This document shows, one piece after another, positions 11,676-22,494 of a stretch of 64,000 nt of DNA. Below the pieces are notes generated by a model, which was not told the origin of the DNA, did no database searches, and saw only the letters and a program-made list of their open reading frames with translations. Both the position numbers and the translations under genes were made by a program. The DNA comes from Orychophragmus violaceus (lineage: Eukaryota > Streptophyta > Magnoliopsida > Brassicales > Brassicaceae): NCBI GenBank assembly GCA_030180135.1, contig CM058238.1, positions 8,483,248 through 8,547,247 on the forward strand, given 5' to 3'. How positions within the stretch are numbered: the stretch's first letter is position 1; each line of letters begins with the position of its first letter.

Positions 11676-12064
11676 TATTAGGGAATATTGTCCCACATCG
11701 GAAGTTGGAAGGGATCTCACACAATATATAAGTGAGATATGGGCCACTTCACTTATCACCAATTGGTTTTAGGTTGGAAGCCCATAGATCTTAATATGGT
11801 ATCAGAGCCCGATCCATGCAATCCAACCCGATCCGACCCAAAGTTGGTCCACTCATCGACAAGCCAGGCCCAAATTGGTGCCGTCGATCCAAGCCCGATC
11901 ATTCCGAAATTAATGGCCAAAGGACCATTATCTCGAGGGGGCGTATTAGGGAATATTGTCCCACATTGAAAGTTGGAAGGGATCTCACACAATATATAAG
12001 TGAGATATGGGCCACTGCACTTATCACCAATTGGTTTTAGGTTGGAAGCCCATAGATCTTAATA
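11676..12064 (+). mobile_element. Complete TRIM (miniature LTR retrotransposon), Katydid-like
   Basis: Two 121-bp terminal repeats (11676-11796 and 11944-12064) differ at only three positions by my reading. Directly after the first is the primer-binding site TGGTATCAGAGC (11797), complementary to initiator tRNA-Met, and directly before the second is a purine tract CTCGAGGGGGCG. A 5-bp target duplication GAATA flanks the element (11671-11675 and 12065-12069). The 389-bp length and lack of coding capacity define a TRIM. The Katydid family name is from memory of the repeat start and is less certain than the class. Confidence 0.9.
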
Positions 12065-12698
12065 GAATATCTGAGCATCTATCCCTTTTGCACTCATCGA
12101 ATCACCATCAATTCAAAAGACATTTCACGAATAAAATATGATCAATTAATCAACCAACAAATTCAAAAGGAAAAAATGCTATCTATATGAAGAAGGGAGA
12201 AGCGGACGATAAGTATAAACAAAGATTGCAGAAATGCAAATCAAAAAGATTAGAGAAGGAGAAAATGCTATAAACATGATAATATTGAATCTTGGCGATC
12301 ATGTTCAACTCAAGTGATATCATGTACAACAATCTATTTAATTTTTACTTTCTTGTTTTTGTATTTTTAAACAAAAATGCAAAATTTATGTTTTTGGCTT
12401 TTCTACAAGTGTTTTGGGGGCATAGTGTATTCCTATTAAAGACTTTATTCTATTTTTTTTTTTTTTTTGTCAACAAGACTTTATTCTATATAATGTTAAA
12501 CCTTAAATTGTATAATTAAAAGGGATGAGCAATATTAAGAAGAAAATAAACGATATACATTTTACTCGTTGACAAAAGAAAAATACATTTTACTCAGATA
12601 GTCAGATCTGAGATAACTGAAGGCCATATAACTCGAAAATCAAACTTGCCGACGGTTATTCAATCCGATCCCACACGCCTCTGTCGATCGATCACGCA
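12065..12698. other. Copia gag remainder and CAND7 upstream region
   Basis: The first about 80 bases continue the interrupted Copia gag frame. The rest is AT-rich, contains one poly(A) mini-insertion (12439-12489), and must include the promoter and 5' UTR of CAND7. No clear TATA box could be assigned. Confidence 0.45.
12439..12489 (-). mobile_element. Ultra-short poly(A) retroposon insertion
   Basis: A perfect 15-bp direct repeat AAGACTTTATTCTAT (12439-12453 and 12475-12489) brackets only 21 bases: T15 followed by GTCAAC. On the minus strand this reads GTTGAC plus poly(A). This is the structure of an L1-type retroposition event truncated almost to its tail. Confidence 0.75.
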
Positions 12699-14030
12699 AT
12701 GACGAAGATGCCTCCCACAGCCGTCGTCTTCCTCCTCTTCTCCGTCGCTTTCCTCGCCGTGGTCCCGCCTTCTATGGCAGAGATCAAATCCCTGGTTATC
12801 TCCGATGACGCTCGTCCAATGATCCTCTTCGAGAAGTTCGGATTCACACACACCGGTCACGTCGCCGTCTCCGTCTCCTCAGTCTCCGTCGTCTCCACTT
12901 CCTCAGATCCGAATCCGGAGCCATCCCGACTCGGATTCTTCCTCCTCTCGGAAGAATCCCTTCTCCAGGTGCTCCTCGAGATCCAGCAGAACCCTAGATT
13001 CTGCGTTCTGGATTCTCACTACGTTACACATCTCTTCACGTTCAGAGATCTATCTCCTCCGCCGAATTCCCGATTCAACCATTCTTACCCGGTCACTTCT
13101 CCCAACGAGTACTCTCTCTTCTTCGCGAATTGCGCCCCTGAAACTAAAGTTTCCATGGCGGTTCGTACGGAGATGTACAACAAAGATCCGAACGGATCTA
13201 AGGACTATTTACCCGCCGGATCCACCCAGTTACCAAGTCTCTACTCTTTCTTCTTCCTCTGCTACGTCACTTTCCTCGGCTACTGGAGCTATATCTGCTG
13301 GACCAACAAGAGAACCGTTCATCGTATCCATCTCCTCATGGCAGGTCTGCTTCTAATCAAATCCTTAAATCTGATTTGTGCAGCTGAAGACAAACATTAC
13401 GTGAAGATCACAGGGACGCCTCATGGCTGGGACATCCTCTTCTACATCTTCCAATTCATCCGTGTCGTTCTTCTCTTCACCGTGATCATTTTGATCGGAA
13501 CTGGCTGGTCGTTTTTGAAGCCTTTCTTGCAAGAGAAAGAGAAGAATGTGTTGATGATTGTGATCCCACTTCAGGTACTAGCCAACATTGCTTCGATTGT
13601 GATTGGTGAAACTGGACCTTTCATTAAGGATTGGGTCACATGGAACCAAGTTTTCTTGCTGGTTGATATCATCTGTTGCTGTGCTATTATCTTCCCTATC
13701 GTATGGTCGATTCGATCCTTGAGAGAAACCTCGAAAACCGATGGTAAAGCGGCAAGAAACTTGTCGAAGCTGACACTGTTCAGACAGTTCTACATTGTTG
13801 TCATCGGGTATCTCTACTTCACGAGAATCGTGGTGTTTGCGCTTAAAACGATTGCAGCTTATAAGTACCAGTGGGTGAGTTTTGCAGCGGAGGAGATAGT
13901 GAGTTTGGTGTTCTATGTGATCATGTTTTATATGTTTAGGCCTGAGGAGAAGAATGAATACTTTGCTGTTGATGATGAGGAAGAAGAAGCTGCTGCTTTA
14001 GCGCTTAGAGATGAAGAGTTTGAGCTTTGA
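12699..14030 (+). CDS. CAND7: Lung seven-transmembrane receptor family protein, CAND7
   Basis: The single-exon 443-residue protein belongs to the GPR107/GPR108-like family, Golgi/endosomal membrane proteins. The Arabidopsis members CAND6 and CAND7 were named as candidate G-protein-coupled receptors; a ligand is not established. A signal peptide spans about residues 1-27 (FLLFSVAFLAVV core, cleavage near SMA/E). A lumenal domain with conserved Cys follows to about 180. Seven hydrophobic helices then run from about 183 to 415, and an acidic cytosolic tail ends in RDEEFEL. Start choice: the ATG at 12699 directly precedes the signal peptide. The assignment to CAND7 rather than CAND6 rests on its neighbour GFS12. 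Part of its coding sequence recurs as a fragment at 25058-25395. Confidence 0.9.
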   Translation: MTKMPPTAVVFLLFSVAFLAVVPPSMAEIKSLVISDDARPMILFEKFGFTHTGHVAVSVSSVSVVSTSSDPNPEPSRLGFFLLSEESLLQVLLEIQQNPRFCVLDSHYVTHLFTFRDLSPPPNSRFNHSYPVTSPNEYSLFFANCAPETKVSMAVRTEMYNKDPNGSKDYLPAGSTQLPSLYSFFFLCYVTFLGYWSYICWTNKRTVHRIHLLMAGLLLIKSLNLICAAEDKHYVKITGTPHGWDILFYIFQFIRVVLLFTVIILIGTGWSFLKPFLQEKEKNVLMIVIPLQVLANIASIVIGETGPFIKDWVTWNQVFLLVDIICCCAIIFPIVWSIRSLRETSKTDGKAARNLSKLTLFRQFYIVVIGYLYFTRIVVFALKTIAAYKYQWVSFAAEEIVSLVFYVIMFYMFRPEEKNEYFAVDDEEEEAAALALRDEEFEL

Positions 14031-14261
14031 AAAAATGGAGGATTTTTATCGGTAAAGTACGCAAAGATTTATCCTTTTTATGTTGATGAAAGCTCTTTGA
14101 AGACACAAGAGTATGTCTTATGTTAACGTCGTCTAATATTTGCAACCTTTTTCTTGTTAAATTTTGTTCTTCTTTACATCGAAATTCTATTGTTACAGAC
14201 GTTCCATACTTTTATATAGCTTTACTCAGTTGCCAATTTTGGGTCCATGTAGTGTTCTTCA

Positions 14262-14480
14262 CAATTCAATTTTGTTTGAGACCCTCCTCAACAAAGAGCA
14301 GATACGAGAGAAGTAAACCCAGGTTCAACAGATATATTAGTTTCCCGGTTTGGCTGTTCCACACATGTATAGTTATGTCACAAGATGCACAAAAGGGTTT
14401 AAGACTACTTCTTGTCCTTCAACTGGGACATGTATCTGAGGTTTTAAGTGATTGGAACTTGTCTCGTCAATATATACACC
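14262..14480 (-). pseudogene. Degraded GFS12 remnant
   Basis: Three blocks match separate parts of the intact GFS12 gene in the same order and orientation: about 14272-14333 matches 26556-26617 (intron/exon 13), about 14334-14390 matches 26940-26996 (exon 12), and about 14392-14462 matches 27416-27486 (exon 11). The intervening about 320 and 420 bp are deleted. It cannot encode a protein. It lies just 3' of the intact CAND7, as the intact GFS12 lies 3' of the CAND7 fragment. Confidence 0.85.
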
Positions 14481-14730
14481 TTTTGTTTAACACAGCATCA
14501 ATATGTAACTCTACAATCGATATTTTGAGTTCATTACAGCACATAGGTATGTTATCGATTAGAGACTGGTGAGAGATGGAATTTGAAAAGAAAAGTTCGA
14601 TTTATTAAAACAGTTATAAAGAGAGTACATAACTAAAGAGCATAAACGCATAGATGAAATCACAAAATGACATGCCCATTGCTTTCACTTAAGTCTCTAT
14701 CTTCATCTCCTGCTTTCTTCTTCTTCATCA

Positions 14731-16035
14731 TCAATCATCTTCTTCATCTTCTTTCTTCTTCTTCTTCTTCTTAAAACCATAAAAACAAGGAACACCTCTA
14801 TTATCATATTCTTTTTCTGCTTCTTCTTCTGAGTCTTTTGTATATGGAGCATAAATGCTTGACTTGAGTAGCTTTTGATCGTTAGCATTAAGATCCTCTG
14901 CCTGGTCTGCAAAGGCGTAGAATCTACTACAATCGTCTACAAAGACGTGGACTCTACTAGGATAATGGAACACTCCAAAACCTTGGATTTCAACACATTG
15001 GAGAGTGTTCCTTTCGGGATTGAAGTAGAAAACATAAAAGGGTTTCTTAGATGTATAATCACCCATGGACAACACAATTTCACCCGTAGAAATCACTCCA
15101 ACAACAGAAACTTTATGAAGAAGGAATTTATCATCCCTCAACGTGTACGAATATTTCGACCATTCATGTTTCTTGACATCCTCTAAAACCCACACACGCA
15201 ACTCAATGGCATCACCAGCATAATCATCATAATAAATCACACCTAACTTACCCTTGTAGTTTATCAATTCACATAAGCTTTCTTGGTAAATAAACTTGAA
15301 TGTCTCAGACCTAACATCAAAGCAAACTATTACAAGATCACAAGGCATCTCCTCAGACGAGGTTTGAATTCCAGCTAAGTAATACAAAACCCCATTGATG
15401 CATATCCCTTCACTCACATTCTCATGTCTCACAGAACATTCGATCTTTCTCCACCTCATTTCTCTAGTTCCTATTGTCATAATTCTATTGTCATCACAAC
15501 AACATGGATAAGCCATAAACAATACTTTGAATTGCTTATCAACTGGATCAAACCCGAAAAAACTAGATGCTTTTCTGTACCTATAAATATAAGGCAAAGT
15601 CTCGTACCGTCCCGTTTTAGGGTTACATATCACAGGCACTCCTTTCTCCTCTTTGGACCACATAGCATAAAAATAGATCAAACCAGAGGCATAGCCACAT
15701 GCAAATTGTCGGTCATCACGAGGATAGATCAGCATACCCTCTGGAGGGAACTTCATATGAAATTCTGCGGCTAATAGAAGAGACGGCGACGAATTCTCAT
15801 ATGGACATTGATGCTGAGGAAGCGAGAAGATGCTCCACTGACCCTCTTCTTCGATGGCGAATAAGAGACGCGGCTGAGCCGATGATCTAGTCAGGAATAA
15901 CTCTGTGAAATATGGACGAACAAGTAGTGATGCCCATAGCTTCGACACACAATGAAACCTTGCAATTGACTTTGAAGGCAATCTCGATAATATCTGGAGG
16001 ATGAGTTCGATAGGGATAGAAACTGATGAAAGCAT
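14731..16035 (-). CDS. F-box protein with F-box-associated domain, array copy 1
   Basis: The 434-residue single-exon protein begins with an F-box (about 3-45: IPIELILQILSRLPSKSIAR, then RFHCVSKLW), which would bind the SKP1-like subunit of an SCF ubiquitin ligase. An F-box-associated beta-propeller-like region follows (GFDPVDKQFKVLF and CFDVRSETFKF motifs), presumably for substrate binding. The tail is strongly charged, with a Lys run then EDEEDD, encoded by a (CTT)n tract. The protein is identical to copy 2 at 19073-20377. The substrate is unknown. F-box genes of this type form large, fast-changing families in Brassicaceae. The start ATG at 16033-16035 precedes the F-box directly. Confidence 0.9.
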   Translation of the reverse strand: MLSSVSIPIELILQILSRLPSKSIARFHCVSKLWASLLVRPYFTELFLTRSSAQPRLLFAIEEEGQWSIFSLPQHQCPYENSSPSLLLAAEFHMKFPPEGMLIYPRDDRQFACGYASGLIYFYAMWSKEEKGVPVICNPKTGRYETLPYIYRYRKASSFFGFDPVDKQFKVLFMAYPCCCDDNRIMTIGTREMRWRKIECSVRHENVSEGICINGVLYYLAGIQTSSEEMPCDLVIVCFDVRSETFKFIYQESLCELINYKGKLGVIYYDDYAGDAIELRVWVLEDVKKHEWSKYSYTLRDDKFLLHKVSVVGVISTGEIVLSMGDYTSKKPFYVFYFNPERNTLQCVEIQGFGVFHYPSRVHVFVDDCSRFYAFADQAEDLNANDQKLLKSSIYAPYTKDSEEEAEKEYDNRGVPCFYGFKKKKKKKEDEEDD

Positions 16036-16103
16036 GATCGAACCTTAGAGAGAGATGTTGAAACTAATATTATGACCTAGCTATATGAAGAGGCCTAGCT
16101 ACC

Positions 16104-16141
<38 letters not shown>
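16104..16141. repeat. (AT)n microsatellite upstream of F-box copy 1
   Basis: A pure AT tract about 70 bp upstream of the F-box start codon. The matching tract in unit 2 is slightly shorter (about 20446-20481), and the unit 3 gene has only a short one. Confidence 0.9.
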
Positions 16142-16143
<2 letters not shown>

Positions 16144-16494
16144 TAAAAATATTATATATGGAAAGTGGCGGCCAGTGTTTTTAAAACCGGACCAACCCGG
16201 TGGTCGGACCGGATTGAACCGCGAACCGGATGCATACCCGGGTTGGGTTGATTATAAAACCCAATGACAGTTGAACCGGTTAAGAAATCGGATTGGACCA
16301 TCAAAAAACCGGAAACCGGCAACCCATTGAACCGTATCAAACCGGATTTTATAAAAAATATTGTTTTATATTTTGTTAACTACTTTTTCTTTCCTAAACA
16401 ATCAAATATAACTATATTATTTTTAAATATTTATTAAAAATTAAGATTAAATATGTTATTATATCTTATCTCTTCTCTTAATAGACGAATAACA

Positions 16495-17088
16495 TCAATA
16501 CTATTAAAAAATTAGAGTTTGGCCATGATACATAAATGTTGTTTCCGAAATTTGCCCTTGATTTTATTAAGAATTGTATCCTTCATTAAGGGTAAAACTG
16601 TAAAACAATTTATATTTGATTTATTCATAATATCTTATAATATCTTTTGTTTTCCTTTTTCTATCATAATCATATCTAACAAATATCTTTTTCAAAAATT
16701 TAGTAAAATAATAAGTAATTTCAAAATTAATATTAAAATAAATATTATAAATTATTCTTTACTAAAATTTAACTTAAAGAAATAAAATCAAGCATAATTA
16801 AGTTATTAAATCAATCATAATTAAGTTATATATATATATATAAGTTAATATTCTACAATTTATTATTTAATTCAAAATATATTTATAATATATTCTAATA
16901 TCTTCTTTATTTTTGTTTCAAAAATATATATATATATATATATATACATATTATGATTGATGTTTTTACGATTGCACTTTTTAGCCGGTTCTTCCATCAA
17001 ATTGAAAAATATTTAAATCATTGAATGGGTTGAAAAATAATTTAGCCAATTTCGATTATAAATTTTCTTTAAAAAATCTACGCATTAG

Positions 17089-17126
<38 letters not shown>

Positions 17127-17521
17127 TAATTTCAGTTGATATATTTTAAACTTAATAAAAATATTAAAATTATTCCATATTTATATTATTCAAATATTTG
17201 AGGCGTTAAATTATACTTTATGTTTGAATGCAGTTTTTAACGGGTTGTTCAATAAAATTTGAAAATTATATATACCATTACAACATGTGTTAAATATATA
17301 TATAGTTTTGTTTCTACTTTCGTAAATATTTAATTATTAAATATAAAACATAATAATTTTTTATAATTATCTATTGTTATATAACATAATATTTAGATAA
17401 ATGCAATAAAATTAAACTTATACCACATAAATTTTACAATGGTTATTTTCACACACACAGATATATATATATATATATATATATTAAACTTATACCACAT
17501 AACTTTTACAATGGTTGTTTT

Positions 17522-17560
<39 letters not shown>

Positions 17561-17824
17561 TCAAATCATGATCTTACTATACAACACGGATTAAAATATA
17601 TAATGCGAAATCGTTATTTTAGTATCTCTTCCCAAATAACACACAATTCATTTTTAAAATAATCTAAATTATTAACTCACTTTTTTATAATACGTGTTAA
17701 ACAATTATAATCAAAATTAGATTACATAATTAAAAATCTAAATTACTATGAACAAAATAAACAAAAAAATTAAAATTTATAAAGAAAATAAACCCGCGCT
17801 TTCTAAGCGCGGGTCAAAATCTAG
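16495..17824 (+). mobile_element. Non-autonomous Helitron in unit 1
   Basis: The 5' end begins TCAATACTATTAAAAAATT and the 3' end has the 23-base hairpin ACCCGCGCTTTCTAAGCGCGGGT followed 7 bases later by CTAG. The flanking host bases are A on the left and T on the right, as for Helitron insertion between A and T. The body (about 1.33 kb) is AT-rich, with several AT/AC microsatellites and no coding capacity. The element is duplicated with its unit. Confidence 0.85.
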
Positions 17825-17885
17825 TATAAAGTAAAAACTATGTATATAAGAGGCATGATGTATATGTTGGTAAACAATATGTTTT

Positions 17886-17939
17886 GAAGATAAATTATCT
17901 CTGACCAAAAAAAAAAAAAAAAAAGAAGATAAATTATCT
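17886..17939 (+). mobile_element. Ultra-short poly(A) retroposon insertion, unit 1 only
   Basis: A 15-bp direct repeat GAAGATAAATTATCT (17886-17900 and 17925-17939) brackets 24 bases, CTGACC plus A18. The corresponding place in unit 2 (about 22235-22250) has a single copy of the 15-mer and nothing else. The empty site is therefore visible and the insertion is younger than the duplication that made units 1 and 2. Confidence 0.85.
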
Positions 17940-18185
17940 ATTTAAAGTGTTTCAGAGCTTCTTTGGGTCTAGGTCTCAACATCTTTTAAATATGTCGAAG
18001 CGTTATTATTTAACATTTAAACTTTTAAAGTATTTTTTTAATAATTGTTACATATGTTTTTAAAAATTATGATTATTGAAGTGTCTTATTTGATAGTTTG
18101 AAATTAATAACATATTATATATATTATTTTAAATTATCATCAAATATGGTCGAATCCGATCCGGTCGGACCATATTAACCCATGA

Positions 18186-18914
18186 CCCAAAAAATTTTCT
18201 TTTCTTTTCAAATTCCATCTATCACCAGTCTGTAATCGATTTCATCTTCTCACCGACGCACAGATCGCTGTTCTAGTGACTCCTCTTTCTTCGAACTCAA
18301 ACGTCTCCTTCTACTCGTTTGGACACACTTCTGTTGATTCCATCGTCTCTGCTTATCTAACGGGACATCGTCCTGTTCGGGAAGAGACGACGAGGGAGCA
18401 TGAGGACATTGGGATCTGTATGGCTCGAAAGGAACTAGGGTTAGACTTGTGGTTTGAGGACGAGCGTCTTCTTAAATCTAATAATCGGGAACAATTGACG
18501 GACGCGGTCAACTCCATGTCGAGGATGTTGACAAATCTCGAAGAGCTTTCCAGCGATGCCGTTTTACAACATCCCGCGGATCAAAAAACCCAAACTCTCC
18601 AATCCAATTCTCCGACAACAGTACTCTTGGATGAAGATGATGATCTACCTGCTAATTCCAACAGTGAAGATCAAACCCTAACTGAAGAGCAGGATCAGAT
18701 CAAGGAGATTTGTGAAAGCTTTTGTGTTCCGAAAGAGAACAACAACAACAACAACGTTTTAACAGGAAGCTTGGATCAAGAGTTTGATATTGATCAACTC
18801 ATAGATTTCGATTTTGATACTTCAATATTGGGTGACTGGTGTTTGGAGAGTACTAATTCTGCAATTAACAACTTTGAAGGTTTTGATGATGGTTCCATGG
18901 TGTCAGACTGGTGA
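18186..18914 (+). pseudogene. 5'-truncated type I MADS-box gene, array copy 1
   Basis: The open frame has no usable ATG before 18420 and begins after an in-frame stop at 18183. Its start reads TDAQIAVLV, then FYSFGHTSVDSIVSAYLTG, which is the C-terminal half of a type I (M-alpha, AGL62/AGL28-like) MADS domain. The DNA-binding N-terminal half is missing. The remaining about 190 residues include an acidic, Asn-rich region resembling type I MADS C-termini and end at the TGA (18912) lying on the unit boundary. A product from the internal ATG would lack DNA binding and could at most act as a decoy (speculative). The simplest reading is a pseudogene that has kept an open frame. Confidence 0.7.
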
Positions 18915-19072
18915 GAGATGGAATTTGAAAAGAAAAGTTCGATTTATTAAAACAGTTATAAAGAGAGTACATAACTAAAGAGCATAAACGCATAGATGAA
19001 ATCACAAAATGACATGCCCATTGCTTTCACTTAAGTCTCTATCTTCATCTCCTGCTTTCTTCTTCTTCATCA

Positions 19073-20377
19073 TCAATCATCTTCTTCATCTTCTTTCTTC
19101 TTCTTCTTCTTCTTAAAACCATAAAAACAAGGAACACCTCTATTATCATATTCTTTTTCTGCTTCTTCTTCTGAGTCTTTTGTATATGGAGCATAAATGC
19201 TTGACTTGAGTAGCTTTTGATCGTTAGCATTAAGATCCTCTGCCTGGTCTGCAAAGGCGTAGAATCTACTACAATCGTCTACAAAGACGTGGACTCTACT
19301 AGGATAATGGAACACTCCAAAACCTTGGATTTCAACACATTGGAGAGTGTTCCTTTCGGGATTGAAGTAGAAAACATAAAAGGGTTTCTTAGATGTATAA
19401 TCACCCATGGACAACACAATTTCACCCGTAGAAATCACTCCAACAACAGAAACTTTATGAAGAAGGAATTTATCATCCCTCAACGTGTACGAATATTTCG
19501 ACCATTCATGTTTCTTGACATCCTCTAAAACCCACACACGCAACTCAATGGCATCACCAGCATAATCATCATAATAAATCACACCTAACTTACCCTTGTA
19601 GTTTATCAATTCACATAAGCTTTCTTGGTAAATAAACTTGAATGTCTCAGACCTAACATCAAAGCAAACTATTACAAGATCACAAGGCATCTCCTCAGAC
19701 GAGGTTTGAATTCCAGCTAAGTAATACAAAACCCCATTGATGCATATCCCTTCACTCACATTCTCATGTCTCACAGAACATTCGATCTTTCTCCACCTCA
19801 TTTCTCTAGTTCCTATTGTCATAATTCTATTGTCATCACAACAACATGGATAAGCCATAAACAATACTTTGAATTGCTTATCAACTGGATCAAACCCGAA
19901 AAAACTAGATGCTTTTCTGTACCTATAAATATAAGGCAAAGTCTCGTACCGTCCCGTTTTAGGGTTACATATCACAGGCACTCCTTTCTCCTCTTTGGAC
20001 CACATAGCATAAAAATAGATCAAACCAGAGGCATAGCCACATGCAAATTGTCGGTCATCACGAGGATAGATCAGCATACCCTCTGGAGGGAACTTCATAT
20101 GAAATTCTGCGGCTAATAGAAGAGACGGCGACGAATTCTCATATGGACATTGATGCTGAGGAAGCGAGAAGATGCTCCACTGACCCTCTTCTTCGATGGC
20201 GAATAAGAGACGCGGCTGAGCCGATGATCTAGTCAGGAATAACTCTGTGAAATATGGACGAACAAGTAGTGATGCCCATAGCTTCGACACACAATGAAAC
20301 CTTGCAATTGACTTTGAAGGCAATCTCGATAATATCTGGAGGATGAGTTCGATAGGGATAGAAACTGATGAAAGCAT
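19073..20377 (-). CDS. F-box protein with F-box-associated domain, array copy 2
   Basis: The 434-residue protein is identical in sequence to copy 1, with the same F-box, F-box-associated region and charged tail. Flanks are also nearly identical for kilobases, so either the duplication is very recent, the copies are being homogenised, or an assembler has duplicated one locus. The different microsatellite lengths and the unit-1-specific insertion argue against a simple assembly artefact. Confidence 0.9.
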   Translation of the reverse strand: MLSSVSIPIELILQILSRLPSKSIARFHCVSKLWASLLVRPYFTELFLTRSSAQPRLLFAIEEEGQWSIFSLPQHQCPYENSSPSLLLAAEFHMKFPPEGMLIYPRDDRQFACGYASGLIYFYAMWSKEEKGVPVICNPKTGRYETLPYIYRYRKASSFFGFDPVDKQFKVLFMAYPCCCDDNRIMTIGTREMRWRKIECSVRHENVSEGICINGVLYYLAGIQTSSEEMPCDLVIVCFDVRSETFKFIYQESLCELINYKGKLGVIYYDDYAGDAIELRVWVLEDVKKHEWSKYSYTLRDDKFLLHKVSVVGVISTGEIVLSMGDYTSKKPFYVFYFNPERNTLQCVEIQGFGVFHYPSRVHVFVDDCSRFYAFADQAEDLNANDQKLLKSSIYAPYTKDSEEEAEKEYDNRGVPCFYGFKKKKKKKEDEEDD

Positions 20378-20445
20378 GATCGAACCTTAGAGAGAGATGT
20401 TGAAACTAATATTATGACCTAGCTATATGAAGAGGCCTAGCTACC

Positions 20446-20483
<38 letters not shown>

Positions 20484-20834
20484 TAAAAATATTATATATG
20501 GAAAGTGGCGGCCAGTGTTTTTAAAACCGGACCAACCCGGTGGTCGGACCGGATTGAACCGCGAACCGGATGCATACCCGGGTTGGGTTGATTATAAAAC
20601 CCAATGACAGTTGAACCGGTTAAGAAATCGGATTGGACCATCAAAAAACCGGAAACCGGCAACCCATTGAACCGTATCAAACCGGATTTTATAAAAAATA
20701 TTGTTTTATATTTTGTTAACTACTTTTTCTTTCCTAAACAATCAAATATAACTATATTATTTTTAAATATTTATTAAAAATTAAGATTAAATATATTATT
20801 ATATCTTATCTCTTCTCTTAATAGACGAATAACA

Positions 20835-21421
20835 TCAATACTATTAAAAAATTAGAGTTTGGCCATGATACATAAATGTTGTTTCCGAAATTTGCCCTTG
20901 ATTTTATTAAGAATTGTATCCTTCATTAAGGGTAAAACTGTAAAACAATTTATATTTGATTTATTCATAATATCTTATAATATCTTTTGTTTTCCTTTTT
21001 CTATCATAATCATATCTAACAAATATCTTTTTCAAAAATTTAGTAAAATAATAAGTAATTTCAAAATTAATATTAAAATAAATATTATAAATTATTCTTT
21101 ACTAAAATTTAACTTAAAGAAATAAAATCAAGCATAATTAAGTTATTAAATCAATCATAATTAAGTTATATATATATATAAGTTAATATTCTACAATTTA
21201 TTATTTAATTCAAAATATATTTATAATATATTCTAATATCTTCTTTATTTTTGTTTCAAAAATATATATATATATACATATTATGATTGATGTTTTTACG
21301 ATTGCACTTTTTAGCCGGTTCTTCCATCAAATTGAAAAATATTTAAATCATTGAATGGGTTGAAAAATAATTTAGCCAATTTCGATTATAAATTTTCTTT
21401 AAAAAATCTACGCATTAGTTT

Positions 21422-21452
<31 letters not shown>

Positions 21453-21847
21453 TAAATAATTTCAGTTGATATATTTTAAACTTAATAAAAATATTAAAAT
21501 TATTCCATATTTATATTATTCAAATATTTGAGGCGTTAAATTATACTTTATGTTTGAATGCAGTTTTTAACGGGTTGTTCAATAAAATTTGAAAATTATA
21601 TATACCATTACAACATGTGTTAAATATATATATAGTTTTGTTTCTACTTTCGTAAATATTTAATTATTAAATATAAAACATAATAATTTTTTATAATTAT
21701 CTATTGTTATATAACATAATATTTAGATAAATGCAATAAAATTAAACTTATACCACATAAATTTTACAATGGTTATTTTCACACACACAGATATATATAT
21801 ATATATATATTAAACTTATACCACATAACTTTTACAATGGTTGTTTT

Positions 21848-21912
<65 letters not shown>

Positions 21913-22172
21913 ATCATGATCTTACTATACAACACGGATTAAAATATATAATGCGAAATCGTTATTTTAGTATCTCTTCCCAAATAACACACAATTCATT
22001 TTTAAAATAATCTAAATTATTAACTCACTTTTTTATAATACGTGTTAAACAATTATAATCAAAATTAGATTACATAATTAAAAATCTAAATTACTATGAA
22101 CAAAATAAACAAAAAAATTAAAATTTATAAAGAAAATAAACCCGCGCTTTCTAAGCGCGGGTCAAAATCTAG
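20835..22172 (+). mobile_element. Non-autonomous Helitron in unit 2
   Basis: This is the duplicate of the unit 1 Helitron, with the same TC 5' end, GC-rich 3' hairpin and CTAG terminus between A and T. The AT tract at about 21863-21909 is expanded relative to unit 1, while others are shorter. Confidence 0.85.
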
Positions 22173-22494
22173 TATAAAGTAAAAACTATGTATATAAGAG
22201 GCATGATGTATATGTTGGTAAACAATATGTTTTGAAGATAAATTATCTATTTAAAGTGTTTCAGAGCTTCTTTGGGTCTAGGTCTCAACATCTTTTAAAT
22301 ATGTCGAAGCGTTATTATTTAACATTTAAACTTTTAAAGTATTTTTTTAATAATTGTTACATATGTTTTTAAAAATTATGATTATTGAAGTGTCTTATTT
22401 GATAGTTTGAAATTAATAACATATTATATATATTATTTTAAATTATCATCAAATATGGTCGAATCCGATCCGGTCGGACCATATTAACCCATGA

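Larger units (their letters stand above)
14563..18904. repeat. Tandem repeat unit 1 (F-box, Helitron, truncated MADS)
   Basis: This is the first full unit of a direct tandem repeat with a period of about 4.3 kb; units begin at the shared AGACTGGTGAGAGATGG at 14563, 18905 and 23214. Order in the unit: F-box gene (minus), AT microsatellite, a CCGGTT-rich repeat starting at CAGTGTTTTTAAAACC (16173), a Helitron, and a truncated MADS gene (plus). Units 1 and 2 differ mainly in microsatellite length, a few single bases and a 39-bp insertion found only in unit 1. Confidence 0.95.

Noticed and set aside
14120..14572. 150-residue plus-strand ORF
   Set aside because: It crosses the degraded GFS12 remnant on the opposite strand to the original gene, so it is fortuitous.
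15424..15774. Plus-strand ORFs opposite the F-box genes (repeated in all units)
   Set aside because: They are antisense shadows of the conserved F-box coding sequence.
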